DNA of 37,728 nucleotides from Alphaproteobacteria bacterium (GCA_009929775.1 RZZS01000021.1:1-37728), one strand, 5' to 3'. Shown: positions 22,290 to 31,926, counted from the first letter of the stretch. A program made the numbers and translations. Notes: generated by a model from the sequence alone, not told the origin.

Positions 22290-23366
22290 TCAAATGCCCG
22301 GGCCTTCCCCAAAAATACTCGTGACTAAAGCCGGTGCTCCGGTCCTGGTCGGTGCTCCTCCTCTTCGCCTGTGAAAACTATGCGCGATTTCACCGCGTGA
22401 AAACCTTCCGGCCACCTGAACCAGTTCATCAGGAGTATCGGCAATCGCGGGTGATAAAACATCAAACGGTGTCATATCCGGCCGGGAGTCTGGGTTGTAG
22501 CCAATCATACAGATTGCGTGGGGCGCATCCTTGATGCGACCGGCATGCCCGCCATCAAAAAGTGCGGCTGCGTGAGCTCTCATCAATACAGAAGGCTTAC
22601 GCCTCGTTGAATCGGAAAGCAATCCGACATGGTTGGTAAAAACCAGAACATCCCTGTCAGCAACGCATTCGAGCTCAGGAAACAGATCTTTTACCCCAAA
22701 CCGCTCAAGTCCCGTGTGGGTAGTATGACAAAAAAGGACATCCTCAAGAGCACATTCCTGCTTGAGCATATCAAACACATTTACAGGCATCCCCGCGAAA
22801 TCTTCCCCTATGTGTATGATACAAATCTGACATCCAGTGTTGATAATTTCCCGAAGCCCGCCCAGAGCCTCCGGAATAAACAGCCCGTCGCGCACTATAT
22901 TGCTCTTTACCGCTGCATCGAACTGTTCTCCTCGTGGCTTTAGCGCTTCTGTTATCGCCAGGTCTCGTTGCATAAAAAACCTTGTCTCGTGAAGGCTTCC
23001 TTCCCCGGTTTCCTCGAACCGCTCCCTGACTATCCGTTCCGATGGAGACTGTTGGTTGATAAGTTCCGCAGTCAGCCGCAGCGCTTGCGCGAGCAGCGCA
23101 TCAGGGTCGGAGTTCCAGCCGCCCACCCGCTGGCCATAGAGAATTCCGTCCAGATTTTCTTTAAGGGAGCAATTGCGGCAAAGAACATCGCGCAGAAACA
23201 GCTCGTCAGGAACCTCTACCTTTATTCCGTGATGCTCTTGCCCTATGAATCCGGAAAAAATTTCTGTGTACAGGTCCCGGATTGCTTCCACATATGGCGC
23301 CTTCGTATCAACGAGAACATCTCTGGCGGTAAGAATGATCGCCTTGTTTCCAGGCTTTCCTGACAT
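22290..23366 (-). CDS. Degenerate HAD-like protein of unknown function
   Basis: A 358-residue protein whose opening AIILTARDVLVDTKAPYVEAI aligns with the HAD hydrolase motif I (xxFDxDGVLVDTxxPYxxA), but both catalytic aspartates are replaced (Thr and Arg). A later ICMIGYNPDSRPDM resembles motif IV with its GDxxxD altered. This suggests a HAD-derived protein lacking phosphatase activity, perhaps a binding or regulatory protein. Other parts (FCHTTHTGLERFGVKDLF, LVFTNHVGLLS) fit no family I know. It could also be unrelated, since the resemblance is short. Convergent with nadK; the glycosylase gene lies upstream in the same direction. Confidence 0.7.
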   Translation of the reverse strand: MSGKPGNKAIILTARDVLVDTKAPYVEAIRDLYTEIFSGFIGQEHHGIKVEVPDELFLRDVLCRNCSLKENLDGILYGQRVGGWNSDPDALLAQALRLTAELINQQSPSERIVRERFEETGEGSLHETRFFMQRDLAITEALKPRGEQFDAAVKSNIVRDGLFIPEALGGLREIINTGCQICIIHIGEDFAGMPVNVFDMLKQECALEDVLFCHTTHTGLERFGVKDLFPELECVADRDVLVFTNHVGLLSDSTRRKPSVLMRAHAAALFDGGHAGRIKDAPHAICMIGYNPDSRPDMTPFDVLSPAIADTPDELVQVAGRFSRGEIAHSFHRRRGGAPTRTGAPALVTSIFGEGPGI

Positions 23367-23440
23367 CCGTCATACACCCCGTTCACAGAACTGACATTTT
23401 TATGTCAATACACAGAGGATTGGTGCGAGTCAACAAAATA

Positions 23441-24049
23441 CTACTGCCCGTTTAAATGCCACAACAACAGGCACGCTGCCGTCCGGTAGGGTGCGAACCG
23501 CTCTCCAAATGCCACGGACTCGTGAATGAACGGCCTTTTATGTCCGCCGAGATATTTCTGGATCCCGAGTTGAATTCCGGTATCGCCCGGTGCCCAGACA
23601 TCCGGACGTCCCAAAGCGAAAATCAGATACATCTGGGCACTCCAGACACCCAGCCCCTTCAACGCTACTATCTGGCTGACTGCTTCCGAGTCGCTCACAG
23701 CCTCCAGCTGATCGGGATCGAACTTTCCCCGCTGAATTGCCTGCGCTAGCCCCGTGATGCAGGCGATCTTCTGCCTGCTGAGGCCCATTTCCCGAAGCTC
23801 CTCCTGCGTCAAAAGCAAAAACGCTTCTGGCGTCAGCGGATTGACGCGCACAGCCAGACGCTCCCATATCTTCCCCGCCGCCGCCATCGAAACCTGCTGG
23901 GCAATAACGATCCGGACAAATCCCGGAAAGCCCGGATCGAAGACCGGCCACAGGTGACCTTCATAGGCTGGCAGTTTTGAAAACACGGGATCCCGCTCCC
24001 TCAAGAGAGCCATCCCCTCGGAAATCGTCAAGACCTCATGGATATGCAT
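23441..24049 (-). CDS. DNA-3-methyladenine glycosylase II-like (HhH-GPD)
   Basis: A 202-residue base-excision repair enzyme. The helix-hairpin-helix is ALKGLGVWSAQMYLIFALG, followed by RPDVWAPGDTGIQLGI, where the Asp in GDTGI is the expected catalytic residue. It also has IVIAQQVSMAAAGKIWERL, the conserved QQ(V/I)S helix. Size fits short bacterial 3-methyladenine glycosylases that remove alkylated bases. The start at 24047-24049 (MHIHEV) is preferred to the frame opening at 24127, though neither has a strong ribosome-binding site. It lies about 200 bases downstream of sucA, separated by repeats. Confidence 0.85.
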   Translation of the reverse strand: MHIHEVLTISEGMALLRERDPVFSKLPAYEGHLWPVFDPGFPGFVRIVIAQQVSMAAAGKIWERLAVRVNPLTPEAFLLLTQEELREMGLSRQKIACITGLAQAIQRGKFDPDQLEAVSDSEAVSQIVALKGLGVWSAQMYLIFALGRPDVWAPGDTGIQLGIQKYLGGHKRPFIHESVAFGERFAPYRTAACLLLWHLNGQ

Positions 24050-24139
24050 CGATTTATGCCCAACCGGAAAAAAGCGTACGCCAGAAATCAGAAAACAACC
24101 CAAAGCGTCCTGTAAGATTACCAGCAAAACCAGTCGTTG

Positions 24140-24195
24140 TCATTCCAGCGAATGCCGGGATCGGGCATTTGCTGAATGCAACATGATCCCGGACT
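24140..24195. repeat. Palindromic repeat between sucA and the glycosylase gene
   Basis: CCGGGATC (24155-24162) is inverted at 24185-24192, with an inner GCATT/AATGC stem. The preceding GTCATTCC resembles the ends of other palindromic repeats in the window. No T tract follows on the minus strand, so it is not a standard terminator. Confidence 0.6.
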
Positions 24196-24248
24196 GTGCT
24201 GAAAGGGCAAGCAGAGCCGGATCCCGAAATCCCTCACCCGAATCCGAA

Positions 24249-27161
24249 CTATACTGTCAGAGCCTCGTCCACAAGTGCCGCCTGCTCGCGACTATGACGT
24301 TGGAGAAGCCCCGTTGCCGTCGACGCCATTTCCGAGCGTCCCACGTAGCGGGCGCGCTTTGTCTTGTGACCGGTTTCGCCCAGGATATCCTCGAACCGCT
24401 GCCCCACATAAAACCACGCCCCCTGGTTTCGCGGTTCTTCCTGGCACCAGACGATATCGGCGTTGGGAAACGCGGCCAGCCGCTCGCCCATCGTCTTCCG
24501 GGGGAAGGGGTAAAGCTGCTCGACCCGCAGGATAGCGACATCGTCGATCTTGCGGTCGCGCCGCCCCTGCAAAAGGTCATAATATACTTTTCCAGAACAG
24601 CAGACCACGCGGCGGATCTTGTCCGGCTTTACCAGCGTACCCATGTCATCGTCATCAATAACGCGATGGAAAGTGCTTTCTTCCGTCATGTCGGCCAGTT
24701 TCGACACCGCCAATTTGTGACGAAGAAGGGATTTGGGGGTCATCAGCACCAGCGGCTTGCGAAAGTCGCGGCACATCTGGCGCCGAAGCACGTGGAAATA
24801 GTTGGCGGGCGTCGTGCAGTTGCAGACCTGCCAGTTATCGTCTCCAGAAAGCTGCAGGAACCGCTCAAGACGCGCCGAGGAATGCTCCGGCCCCTGTCCC
24901 TCATAACCGTGTGGCAGGAGAAGAACGAGACCGGACATGCGCAGCCATTTCGCTTCGCCTGATGCGATGAACTGGTCGATGATCACCTGCGCGCCATTCG
25001 CGAAGTCGCCGAACTGCGCCTCCCACAGCACCAGCGTCATCGGATCCGCAAGCGAATACCCGTATTCGTAGCCGAGCACCGCCGCTTCGGAAAGCGGGCT
25101 GTTGTGCACTTCGAACAGCGGCGGATTTTCGCCCCGGACATGCTGAAGCGGCACGAATTTGCGCTCGTTTACCTGGTCGTAAAAGGCGGCGTGACGCTGG
25201 GAGAATGTTCCACGGCCCGAGTCCTGCCCGGATAGCCGAACACGAAAGCCCTCGGAGAGAAGGCTGCCAAAAGCAAGCGCCTCCGCCGTCGCCCAGTCGA
25301 ACCCCTCTCCGCTCTCGAACATCGCACGCCGGGCATCCAGAAAACGGGTCAGCTTGGGATGCAGGTTAAAGTCGTCCGGGATCGTCGTCAGAATGCGTCC
25401 CACCCGAGCAGCGTCCTCAACGGCGATCGCCGTCCTACCCCGGCGGTCGTCGCCATAGGCCACCTTGAACCCTTCCCACTGCCCGCCGAGAAAATCGGCC
25501 TTGTTCGGCCTGAAACTTTTCGTTGCTTCGAAGGCATCTTCCAGATGTTTTTGCGCATCCTCGACCATGGTCTCGACCTCGTCCGGCGTGACGATTTTCT
25601 CGGCGATCAGGCGCCGGGCGTATATCTCACGGGTCGTACTCTGGGTGGCGATACGCTGGTACATCAGAGGCTGGGTAAAGGAGGGTTCGTCTCCTTCGTT
25701 GTGACCGAAGCGACGGTAACAGTATATGTCGATTACAACATCTTTTTTGAACTGCTGGCGAAACTCGGTCGCGATCCGGGCTACGTGGACAACAGCTTCT
25801 GCATCGTCCCCGTTGACGTGAAAGATCGGCGCCGCGAGCATTTTGGCGACGTCCGTTGAATACGGTCCCGAGCGCCCATGCTTTGGCATCGTCGTAAAGC
25901 CGATTTGATTGTTAATGACGATGTGCATTGCCCCCCCGACACGATAGCCGGGCAATTCGGAAATCATCAGCGTTTCCGCGACAAGCCCCTGACCCGCGAA
26001 CGCCGCGTCGCCGTGCAGCAGGAGCGGAAGAACCTGCTCGCGCTCATTGTCGCCGAGCAGTTTCTGTTTCGCACGGACCTTGCCAATCACGACAGGGTTG
26101 ACCGCCTCGAGGTGCGAGGGGTTCGCGGTCAGTGAGAGATGAATGACATTCCCGTCGAAATCGCGGTCGCTCGACGTGCCAAGGTGATATTTCACGTCGC
26201 CCGATCCCTGAAAACTGTCGGGATTGGATTCCATTCCCTGAAACTCGGCAAAAATCGCGGTAAAGGGTTTACCCATGACATTGGCCAGGACATTCAGACG
26301 ACCGCGGTGCGCCATTCCCAGCACGATTTCCTGTAAGCCCAACTGGCCGCCGCGCTTCATGATCTGCTCGATTGCCGGAATCAGAACCTCGCCGCCGTCG
26401 ATGCCGAAACGTTTGGTGCCGGGATACTTTTTGTGAAGAAAGCGTTCGAATATTTCGGCGGCAGTAATGCGCTGCAAAATCGCCCGCTTACCGTTCGTCG
26501 TAAAGTCCGTGCGGTTACGAACGTTCTCAATACGCTGCTGAATCCAGGCTTTTTCCTCGGGATCTGTCAAATGCAGGAATTCGCAGCCAATTGTCGCACA
26601 GTAGGTTTCCTTAAGCGCCGCTACGATCTCCCGCAGCGTCGCGTACTCCATTCCGAGCACTCCGTTGATAAAAATCGGGCGGTCGTAATCCCCGCCGGAA
26701 AACCCGTAGTGCGCCGGGTCGAGCTCCGGGTGGTAATCGTGCTTCTTGAGCCTGAGCGGATCAAGGTCGGCGATAAGGTGCCCGCGCGCGCGATAGGCGC
26801 GAATCAACATCAGCGCGCGAACGGCGTCGAGCGTCGCGCGCCTGATCTCGTCCTCGTTAGCCGCGCTCTGCTCCCTCGAAGGTGCCGCTACTGCCTTGCC
26901 CTCATCGAGTGCCACATGTGTACCCGCTACCGCCCGACCCCCGATATCGAATCCACCTTTGTGACGCCTGTTCTCTTCGGGCGTCCAGCTTGCGCCGGAC
27001 ATCTCGTGCAAAAGCGCGATCTCATCGTCAGCCAGATCGTCGAAGAAGCGGCACCAACTTTTGTCAATGCTTTCGGGGTTGTTGAGATAACTTGCATAGA
27101 TGTGCGCGATGTACCCGGCGTTGGCGCCGGAGAGGAAAGTCAGCGTGTCTCTGTCAGCCAT
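24249..27161 (-). CDS. sucA: 2-oxoglutarate dehydrogenase E1 component
   Basis: A 970-residue thiamine-diphosphate enzyme, the first component of the 2-oxoglutarate dehydrogenase complex of the TCA cycle. Seen are the N-terminal FLSGANAGYIAHIYASYLNNPESID, the active-site segment HGDAAFAGQG, INNQIGFTT, and the C-terminal LLLPHGYEGQGPEHSSARLERFLQ. Length is normal. AAGGCG lies upstream of the ATG. In most alphaproteobacteria sucB follows directly; here the next gene in the same direction is a glycosylase, so sucB must lie elsewhere. Two unknown paralogues lie upstream, between it and sucD. Confidence 0.97.
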   Translation of the reverse strand: MADRDTLTFLSGANAGYIAHIYASYLNNPESIDKSWCRFFDDLADDEIALLHEMSGASWTPEENRRHKGGFDIGGRAVAGTHVALDEGKAVAAPSREQSAANEDEIRRATLDAVRALMLIRAYRARGHLIADLDPLRLKKHDYHPELDPAHYGFSGGDYDRPIFINGVLGMEYATLREIVAALKETYCATIGCEFLHLTDPEEKAWIQQRIENVRNRTDFTTNGKRAILQRITAAEIFERFLHKKYPGTKRFGIDGGEVLIPAIEQIMKRGGQLGLQEIVLGMAHRGRLNVLANVMGKPFTAIFAEFQGMESNPDSFQGSGDVKYHLGTSSDRDFDGNVIHLSLTANPSHLEAVNPVVIGKVRAKQKLLGDNEREQVLPLLLHGDAAFAGQGLVAETLMISELPGYRVGGAMHIVINNQIGFTTMPKHGRSGPYSTDVAKMLAAPIFHVNGDDAEAVVHVARIATEFRQQFKKDVVIDIYCYRRFGHNEGDEPSFTQPLMYQRIATQSTTREIYARRLIAEKIVTPDEVETMVEDAQKHLEDAFEATKSFRPNKADFLGGQWEGFKVAYGDDRRGRTAIAVEDAARVGRILTTIPDDFNLHPKLTRFLDARRAMFESGEGFDWATAEALAFGSLLSEGFRVRLSGQDSGRGTFSQRHAAFYDQVNERKFVPLQHVRGENPPLFEVHNSPLSEAAVLGYEYGYSLADPMTLVLWEAQFGDFANGAQVIIDQFIASGEAKWLRMSGLVLLLPHGYEGQGPEHSSARLERFLQLSGDDNWQVCNCTTPANYFHVLRRQMCRDFRKPLVLMTPKSLLRHKLAVSKLADMTEESTFHRVIDDDDMGTLVKPDKIRRVVCCSGKVYYDLLQGRRDRKIDDVAILRVEQLYPFPRKTMGERLAAFPNADIVWCQEEPRNQGAWFYVGQRFEDILGETGHKTKRARYVGRSEMASTATGLLQRHSREQAALVDEALTV

Positions 27162-27268
27162 GAGGTTGTGAACGCCTTTTTGGAATTGAACCCGACCTGC
27201 AATACCAGATTTCTTTTTACCCGGTAACGAAACAGGCGGAAAGAGAAATCCCCATCACCGTTGGAATG

Positions 27269-27895
27269 TCAAGACTTTGAGCGGGCGGCAAGACTCCGGT
27301 ATCCCTCGGCCACTTCTCGCATATCGGCGGAAAGCGCCCGCGCGAGATCCTTCAGCGCGTCCTCTTCCTGAGGCGATATATTGACGGCGTCGTAGGCGCT
27401 CACCCTGTCTTCACCCACACCGTTAATACGAGCGAGCGCCCGCTCTACCCATATACCGGCATAAGTGCTGATTTTCTGACGAAAACCCTTCTTCTCGAAA
27501 CGTTCATTGTAGGCGCGCGCAACAGCCAAAGCGACTTCCAGAAGCGTCGATTTGAAAGACACGACATCTTCAGGAGAAACTTCGCCCGCAATAATCTCGA
27601 TCGACCGCTGACACTCACAGGGGAAATTGTCCGGGTTTTTCTGCCAGTCATCCCAGCGATCCCTGCGAGCAAGCGTCTGTTCGGCCACTTCCTGCACGAA
27701 TGAGCTTTCACAGAAATTTTCCGCGGTCGCCTCGATAATGCGTGACAGAGCCTGCGCCTCCCTCTTGAAAGCCGCCGTTCCTCCATCCATATCCGCATAG
27801 CTCATCCATATCCCGGCCTTGTAGGGCATTGAAACGAGCAATTCCTGATCGCATTCCTCAAAATCGTCCAGATTCTTGTATATCTTCGCTATCAA
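27269..27895 (-). CDS. Unknown protein, paralogue of the upstream gene
   Basis: A 208-residue acidic helical protein. It resembles the neighbour at 27941-28495: both have (E)LLVS(M/L)PY(K/R)(A/I)G near the N-terminus, then a D(A/M)D..GG segment, RR.DRW.(D/T)W in the middle and a C-terminal S(P/A)xE(E/Q)xxxxxxAxAL. This points to tandem duplication. The start is a TTG at 27893-27895 with GGGAG about seven bases before it. No domain was recognised. It is the last gene before sucA and likely co-transcribed with it. Confidence 0.75.
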   Translation of the reverse strand: MIAKIYKNLDDFEECDQELLVSMPYKAGIWMSYADMDGGTAAFKREAQALSRIIEATAENFCESSFVQEVAEQTLARRDRWDDWQKNPDNFPCECQRSIEIIAGEVSPEDVVSFKSTLLEVALAVARAYNERFEKKGFRQKISTYAGIWVERALARINGVGEDRVSAYDAVNISPQEEDALKDLARALSADMREVAEGYRSLAARSKS

Positions 27896-27940
27896 AAAAA
27901 ACTCCCTGAGCGTAACGCCCGAAATGTATTGGAGACAACT

Positions 27941-28495
27941 CTAATCCTCGACATGCAGGGCGTTCGCGACACGATCGATCTCGGCCTGCTCCGCCGGGCT
28001 GACATTCGTCTGGTGTGACTCCTCCCGGCCAACTTCGGGTTTGACGGTCTTTACGACTTTTTCGACGAGGGCGCCAAACCCGGACTTTTCTTCGTCCTCC
28101 GGATTGAAATCATCAAACTCGTCAGCAGCCTTCGCGACACTGCGCGCGACCACCAGCATCGCCATACGAAAATTCTTCGCCTTGTTCTTTCCCAGCTTTG
28201 CCTGAATGATTTGAATCGCGCGCCCGCAATCTTCAGCGACATCGAAGATTTCCAGCCTCCACGTAGGCCAGCGATCCTTGTGACGCAACGTACCCGCCGC
28301 GACCTCGCGCGTAAACGGCGTGCCTTTCTCTCCTGTAGCGAGGGCAGTCAGCATTTCCTCAAGCGCTTTCTCCTCCTGCTCGTCGTCATGCCCCCCGTCC
28401 TCGTCATCGGCATCGCTGATCAGGCAACCGATGCGATAAGGAAGCGACACCAGAAGTTCGACTTCGTCCGAATCCAGTTTCTCAAGATTTGCCAT
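27941..28495 (-). CDS. Unknown protein, paralogue of the downstream gene
   Basis: A 184-residue acidic protein starting MANLEKLDSDEVELLVSLPYRIGCLISDADDEDGG. It shares its N-terminal motif, the HKDRWPTW/RRDRWDDW block and the C-terminal helix with the next gene (27269-27895). A perfect AAGGAGG precedes its ATG, so it should be well translated. It lies between sucD and sucA. Function unknown; no catalytic motif, signal peptide or membrane helix is seen, so a cytoplasmic structural, regulatory or chaperone-like role is possible. Confidence 0.8.
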   Translation of the reverse strand: MANLEKLDSDEVELLVSLPYRIGCLISDADDEDGGHDDEQEEKALEEMLTALATGEKGTPFTREVAAGTLRHKDRWPTWRLEIFDVAEDCGRAIQIIQAKLGKNKAKNFRMAMLVVARSVAKAADEFDDFNPEDEEKSGFGALVEKVVKTVKPEVGREESHQTNVSPAEQAEIDRVANALHVED

Positions 28496-28635
28496 CTTCT
28501 CCTCCTTAAACCCCTGCCACGGAGAACGCTTCGTCAGCGCTCGCCAACGGAATATTTTAACGCCATTTCGTTCGTTTGAGAAACAGTGTCCTTCCCAAAT
28601 CCGGCAGAGGACCGGAAACTTGCGAAAGAGCAGAT

Positions 28636-29511
28636 TCAGGCCGCCATGGCTTCCCGGACGGCTTCGCCAAGTGTCGCGGGGCTGTCCGAAACCACGAAAC
28701 CGGCGGCCTTCATCGCATCCATTTTGGACTCGGCCGTCCCCTGACCGCCGGAGATGATCGCACCCGCGTGCCCCATGCGCTTGCCGGGAGGCGCGGTGGT
28801 TCCCGCGATGAACCCGGCGATCGGCTTGCGGCTTTTGACGGAACGGTAGAATTCGGCGGCCTCTTCCTCCGCCGTGCCGCCGATCTCGCCGATCATCAAA
28901 ATGGCTTCGGTTTCCTCGTCGGCCAGGAACATTTCAAGGCAATCGATAAAGTTCGTCCCGTTCACCGGATCGCCGCCGATACCGATACAGGTCGTCTGGC
29001 CCAGACCCGCCGCTGCCGTCTGCGCCACAGCCTCGTAGGTCAGCGTGCCGGAGCGCGAGACGATCCCGACCTTGCCGCGCCTGTGGATATGGCCCGGCAT
29101 AATGCCGATCTTGCATTCGTCCGGCGTGATGATGCCGGGGCAGTTCGGCCCGATCAGCCGCGACTTGCTCCCCGCGAGCGCCCGCTTGACGGTCACCATG
29201 TCCATGACCGGAATGCCCTCGGTGATGCAGACGATCAACTCGATTTCCGCGTCCGCCGCCTCGAGAATGGCGTCCGCCGCAAATGGCGGGGGCACGTAGA
29301 TCACGGAAGCGTTGCAGCCGGTCTTCTCCTTTGCCTGCGCCACCGTATCGAACACCGGAAGCCCCAGATGCTCCATCCCGCCCTTGCCCGGCGTCACCCC
29401 GCCGACCATGCGCGTGCCGTATTGAATGGCCTGCTCGGTGTGAAAGGTCCCCTGCGAGCCGGTGAGCCCCTGGCAGATAACTTTCGTTTCCTTGTTGACG
29501 AGTACGGACAT
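28636..29511 (-). CDS. sucD: Succinyl-CoA ligase alpha subunit
   Basis: A 291-residue subunit that binds CoA and carries the phosphorylated histidine. The His in [18 protein letters not shown] (about His248) is the active-site residue; the CoA-binding N-terminus [21 protein letters not shown] is typical. It works with SucC to convert succinyl-CoA to succinate with nucleotide phosphorylation. GGGAG precedes the ATG. Unlike the usual sucCD arrangement it does not follow sucC directly: about 1 kb with three small genes is inserted, the last of which (mntA-like) ends 16 bases upstream. Confidence 0.97.
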   Translation of the reverse strand: MSVLVNKETKVICQGLTGSQGTFHTEQAIQYGTRMVGGVTPGKGGMEHLGLPVFDTVAQAKEKTGCNASVIYVPPPFAADAILEAADAEIELIVCITEGIPVMDMVTVKRALAGSKSRLIGPNCPGIITPDECKIGIMPGHIHRRGKVGIVSRSGTLTYEAVAQTAAAGLGQTTCIGIGGDPVNGTNFIDCLEMFLADEETEAILMIGEIGGTAEEEAAEFYRSVKSRKPIAGFIAGTTAPPGKRMGHAGAIISGGQGTAESKMDAMKAAGFVVSDSPATLGEAVREAMAA

Positions 29512-29527
29512 TGGTCTTTTTCTCCCG

Positions 29528-29866
29528 TTATTTCAGTTTCCCGGTTACCCGGCTTTCAGCTTCCCAGAACGCCACGCCCTCGCGTTCAATCTCGCTTTGA
29601 AGAGCCATGTTGTCCAGACGGTTCATATCGACCACGTCGATTTTGAATACGACCGGCAGGTCGTCCATCCGTCCCGCAAGATCGAGATAGTCGCGAAACG
29701 AAAAATCCTCATCGCCGTAGACGGCCAGATCGATATCGGAGTCCGGGCGGCAATCCCCCCGAGCCCGCGACCCGAACAAAGCGGCACGCCGGAGACGGGG
29801 TTGCGCGGCAAGCGCTTCGCGCAACTGGCCGACAATCTCGTTCGACAATCCCCATGTCAGGCTCAA
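29528..29866 (-). CDS. MntA-like minimal nucleotidyltransferase (antitoxin)
   Basis: A 112-residue protein with the nucleotidyltransferase signature GSRARGD (32-38) and the catalytic pair Asp44/Asp46 in SDIDLAV, with a third acidic residue near Asp77 in FKIDVVD. In characterised HepT-MntA pairs this enzyme transfers AMP to the toxin tyrosine and so inactivates it. Its start overlaps the toxin stop by four bases (ATGA), so translation is coupled. It lies between sucC and sucD, 16 bases before the sucD ATG. Confidence 0.9.
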   Translation of the reverse strand: MSLTWGLSNEIVGQLREALAAQPRLRRAALFGSRARGDCRPDSDIDLAVYGDEDFSFRDYLDLAGRMDDLPVVFKIDVVDMNRLDNMALQSEIEREGVAFWEAESRVTGKLK

Positions 29867-30261
29867 TCCGGCGCTCCTTCCCGTTCCATGCGCGCCGCGA
29901 AATCGTGGAAGGCGGGCAAAGCCTCCGTCCGGATCGCGCCGTAGACCTCCACGGCCGTTGTCTCGTTATAGGTGTGCGAAGTCAGGTTCCTGCAGCGATG
30001 CAGCGCCGACCATAAGTTACCGTCCGCAATCAGCCCGTTTTCCAGCGCCGCCCTGAGGGCGTCTTTCGCATTGCCGACAGACACGTCCTTTCCGGCCAGC
30101 CAGAGCTTCATGGTTTTCCATGCCAGTTCGTAGGTGAATTCGAACCGCTGGATAATGCCGTCGCGGTGCAACTCGTCCTCCGCCATCGCCAGCCCCTTTT
30201 CGAGCGACGCGAGCGCTTTCCGGTAATCGGAAAATCGTTGCTGCAAGCGGGCGTTGGTCAT
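29863..30261 (-). CDS. HepT-like HEPN toxin (HI0074 family)
   Basis: A 132-residue helical protein with [17 protein letters not shown], the mark of the HI0074/HepT family, and RNLTSHTYN, which contains the RX4HXY motif (Arg91, His96, Tyr98). In studied systems the HEPN protein is an RNase toxin and the tyrosine is the site of AMP addition by MntA. The ATG at 30259-30261 lies five bases after a 60-aa gene. The longer frame to 30387 crosses that gene and is rejected. Together with the next gene it is a complete toxin-antitoxin module inside the suc locus. Confidence 0.9.
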   Translation of the reverse strand: MTNARLQQRFSDYRKALASLEKGLAMAEDELHRDGIIQRFEFTYELAWKTMKLWLAGKDVSVGNAKDALRAALENGLIADGNLWSALHRCRNLTSHTYNETTAVEVYGAIRTEALPAFHDFAARMEREGAPD

Positions 30262-30265
30262 GGGC

Positions 30266-30448
30266 CTATCCCGGTGCCCGGGAAATCGGCGGGTCGCCCG
30301 GATGCCATATATATTGCCCTTCCCGGCGGGTCCCAAGTGCGGTTCTGTAACCGTCGTTCGCTTGCCGATACCCCGTCTTGCCTCCACTGGCCTGCCCGAA
30401 ATGATTCGCCGGCTTTTCGGCGTTGGCTCTATTTCCAGTATCCCCCAT
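30266..30448 (-). CDS. 60-aa basic protein upstream of the toxin-antitoxin pair
   Basis: The frame starts at ATG 30446-30448 behind an excellent GGAGG and reads [19 protein letters not shown]..., then a Gly/Arg/Asn-rich stretch ending [15 protein letters not shown]. It is polar with no hydrophobic segment and no recognised domain. Its stop is four bases before the HepT start, so the two are probably co-translated. The very strong ribosome-binding site and tight spacing argue for a real gene. It could be a third component of the module or a leader peptide. Confidence 0.65.
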   Translation of the reverse strand: MGDTGNRANAEKPANHFGQASGGKTGYRQANDGYRTALGTRREGQYIWHPGDPPISRAPG

Positions 30449-30495
30449 TTTTTCCTCCGTCGCGCCTATGCCTCTCCGATACCGGCGAGCACCCC

Positions 30496-31671
30496 TCAAG
30501 CCGCCATCGCCCGTTCCGTCTCCGCGACCACCTTCGCCGCGGCGTCGCCCAGATCGTCCGCCGTGATGATCGGCAGGCCGGAATGCGCGAGGATCTTTTT
30601 GCCTTCCTCGACATTCGTGCCTTCAAGGCGCACGACGAGGGGGACGCTTAAATCCACTTCCTTCGCCGCCGCGATAATGCCTTCGGCGATGATGTTGCAG
30701 CGCATGATCCCGCCGAAGATATTGACGAGGATGCCTTTGACGTTCGGATCGGACAGGATGATCTTGAACGCCGCCGTGACCTTTTCGGCATTCGCCCCGC
30801 CGCCGACGTCGAGGAAGTTCGCGGGCCGGCCGCCGTGGAGCTTGATGATATCCATCGTCGCCATCGCAAGCCCCGCCCCGTTGACCATGCAGCCGATATT
30901 GCCGTCGAGCGCGACATAGGACAGGTCGTAATCCTTTGCGACTCGCTCCTTCTCGTCCTCCTCGTCCTCGTCGCGCATGGCGGCGACGTCCTTGTGACGG
31001 AACAGCGCGTTATCGTCGAAATTCATCTTGGCGTCGAGCGCCATGACCTCGCCCGCCTTTGTCACGACGAGCGGGTTGATCTCGACCATCGAGGCGTCAA
31101 GCTCCGTGAAAGCCTTGTACATGCCCGTCATGAATTTAATGCCGCTCCTGAGCGCATCGCCCGTCAGGCCAAGGCCGAAGGCGATCTGGCGAGCATGGAA
31201 GGGCTGCATCCCGGAGGCCGGATCGATAGAGACTTTCAAAATCTTTTCCGGATGTGACTCCGCAACCTCCTCGATTTCCACGCCGCCTTCGGTCGAGGCC
31301 ATGAACATCACCCGGCTCGTGGCGCGGTCGAGCAGCACGCTCAAATACAGCTCGCGGCCGATATCGCATCCGTCCTCTACATAAAGGCGGTTGACTTGTT
31401 TGCCTTCCGGCCCCGTCTGGTGCGTGACCAGGGTCATGCCGAGCATGCGTTCAGCTTCCGCACGCACCTCCTCAATGCTCTTCACCACCTTGACGCCGCC
31501 GCCCTTGCCGCGTCCGCCCGCATGGATCTGCGCCTTGACGACCCAGACGGGTCCGCCGAGCACTTCCGCCGCCTTCACCGCCTCGTCGACGCTCATCGCG
31601 GGAATGCCTCCGGGAACGGCTACGCCGTATTTGCGGAGCAGCTCTTTCGCCTGATATTCATGGATGTTCAT
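30496..31671 (-). CDS. sucC: Succinyl-CoA ligase beta subunit (ADP-forming type)
   Basis: A 391-residue ATP-grasp subunit that binds nucleotide and succinate. Seen are [20 protein letters not shown], the ATP-grasp loop [17 protein letters not shown], and the succinate-site region FGGIMRC. Length is standard. AGGAAGG lies about ten bases before the ATG. It is the first gene of the minus-strand suc cluster; mdh, usually adjacent, is 4.4 kb upstream behind three opposed genes. The region 31672-31827 upstream is divergent with the coiled-coil gene and presumably holds the suc promoter, which I could not define. Confidence 0.97.
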   Translation of the reverse strand: MNIHEYQAKELLRKYGVAVPGGIPAMSVDEAVKAAEVLGGPVWVVKAQIHAGGRGKGGGVKVVKSIEEVRAEAERMLGMTLVTHQTGPEGKQVNRLYVEDGCDIGRELYLSVLLDRATSRVMFMASTEGGVEIEEVAESHPEKILKVSIDPASGMQPFHARQIAFGLGLTGDALRSGIKFMTGMYKAFTELDASMVEINPLVVTKAGEVMALDAKMNFDDNALFRHKDVAAMRDEDEEDEKERVAKDYDLSYVALDGNIGCMVNGAGLAMATMDIIKLHGGRPANFLDVGGGANAEKVTAAFKIILSDPNVKGILVNIFGGIMRCNIIAEGIIAAAKEVDLSVPLVVRLEGTNVEEGKKILAHSGLPIITADDLGDAAAKVVAETERAMAA

Positions 31672-31827
31672 CGTTCAAGCGCCTTCCTTTTGAAACAAAT
31701 TCTCCTCAGAGCGTATTAACATCCTCGAAGTGAATTTGGAACAGATTCGTCGAATTTTCCGCCTTCCCGGTCAACGATCAGGACATTATGCCTCTACACA
31801 AGCACAATCAGTACCTTACGCATGTTT

Positions 31828-31863
31828 TTGGCATTAATTAACACTCCTCCGATAAAATATACT
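31828..31863 (+). promoter_or_regulatory. Predicted promoter of the coiled-coil gene
   Basis: GTTTTTGGCA ends at 31833. Its TTGGCA (31828-31833) is 19 bases from TAAAAT (31853-31858). An alternative reading is TTAATT (31834-31839), 18 bases, TATACT (31858-31863). The same GTTTTTGGCA occurs in front of the lysozyme-like gene. Confidence 0.5.
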
Positions 31864-31926
31864 CGGGTAGGTTTATCCTACCAGAATGTTTTGAAAACAA
31901 CGATTTGGGAAAACAGCGAAGGGTAT

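Noticed and set aside
22282..22303. Bidirectional terminator between nadK and the HAD-like gene
   Set aside because: GCCCGGG/CCCGGGC forms a stem, but neither strand has a following T tract and it overlaps a stop codon.
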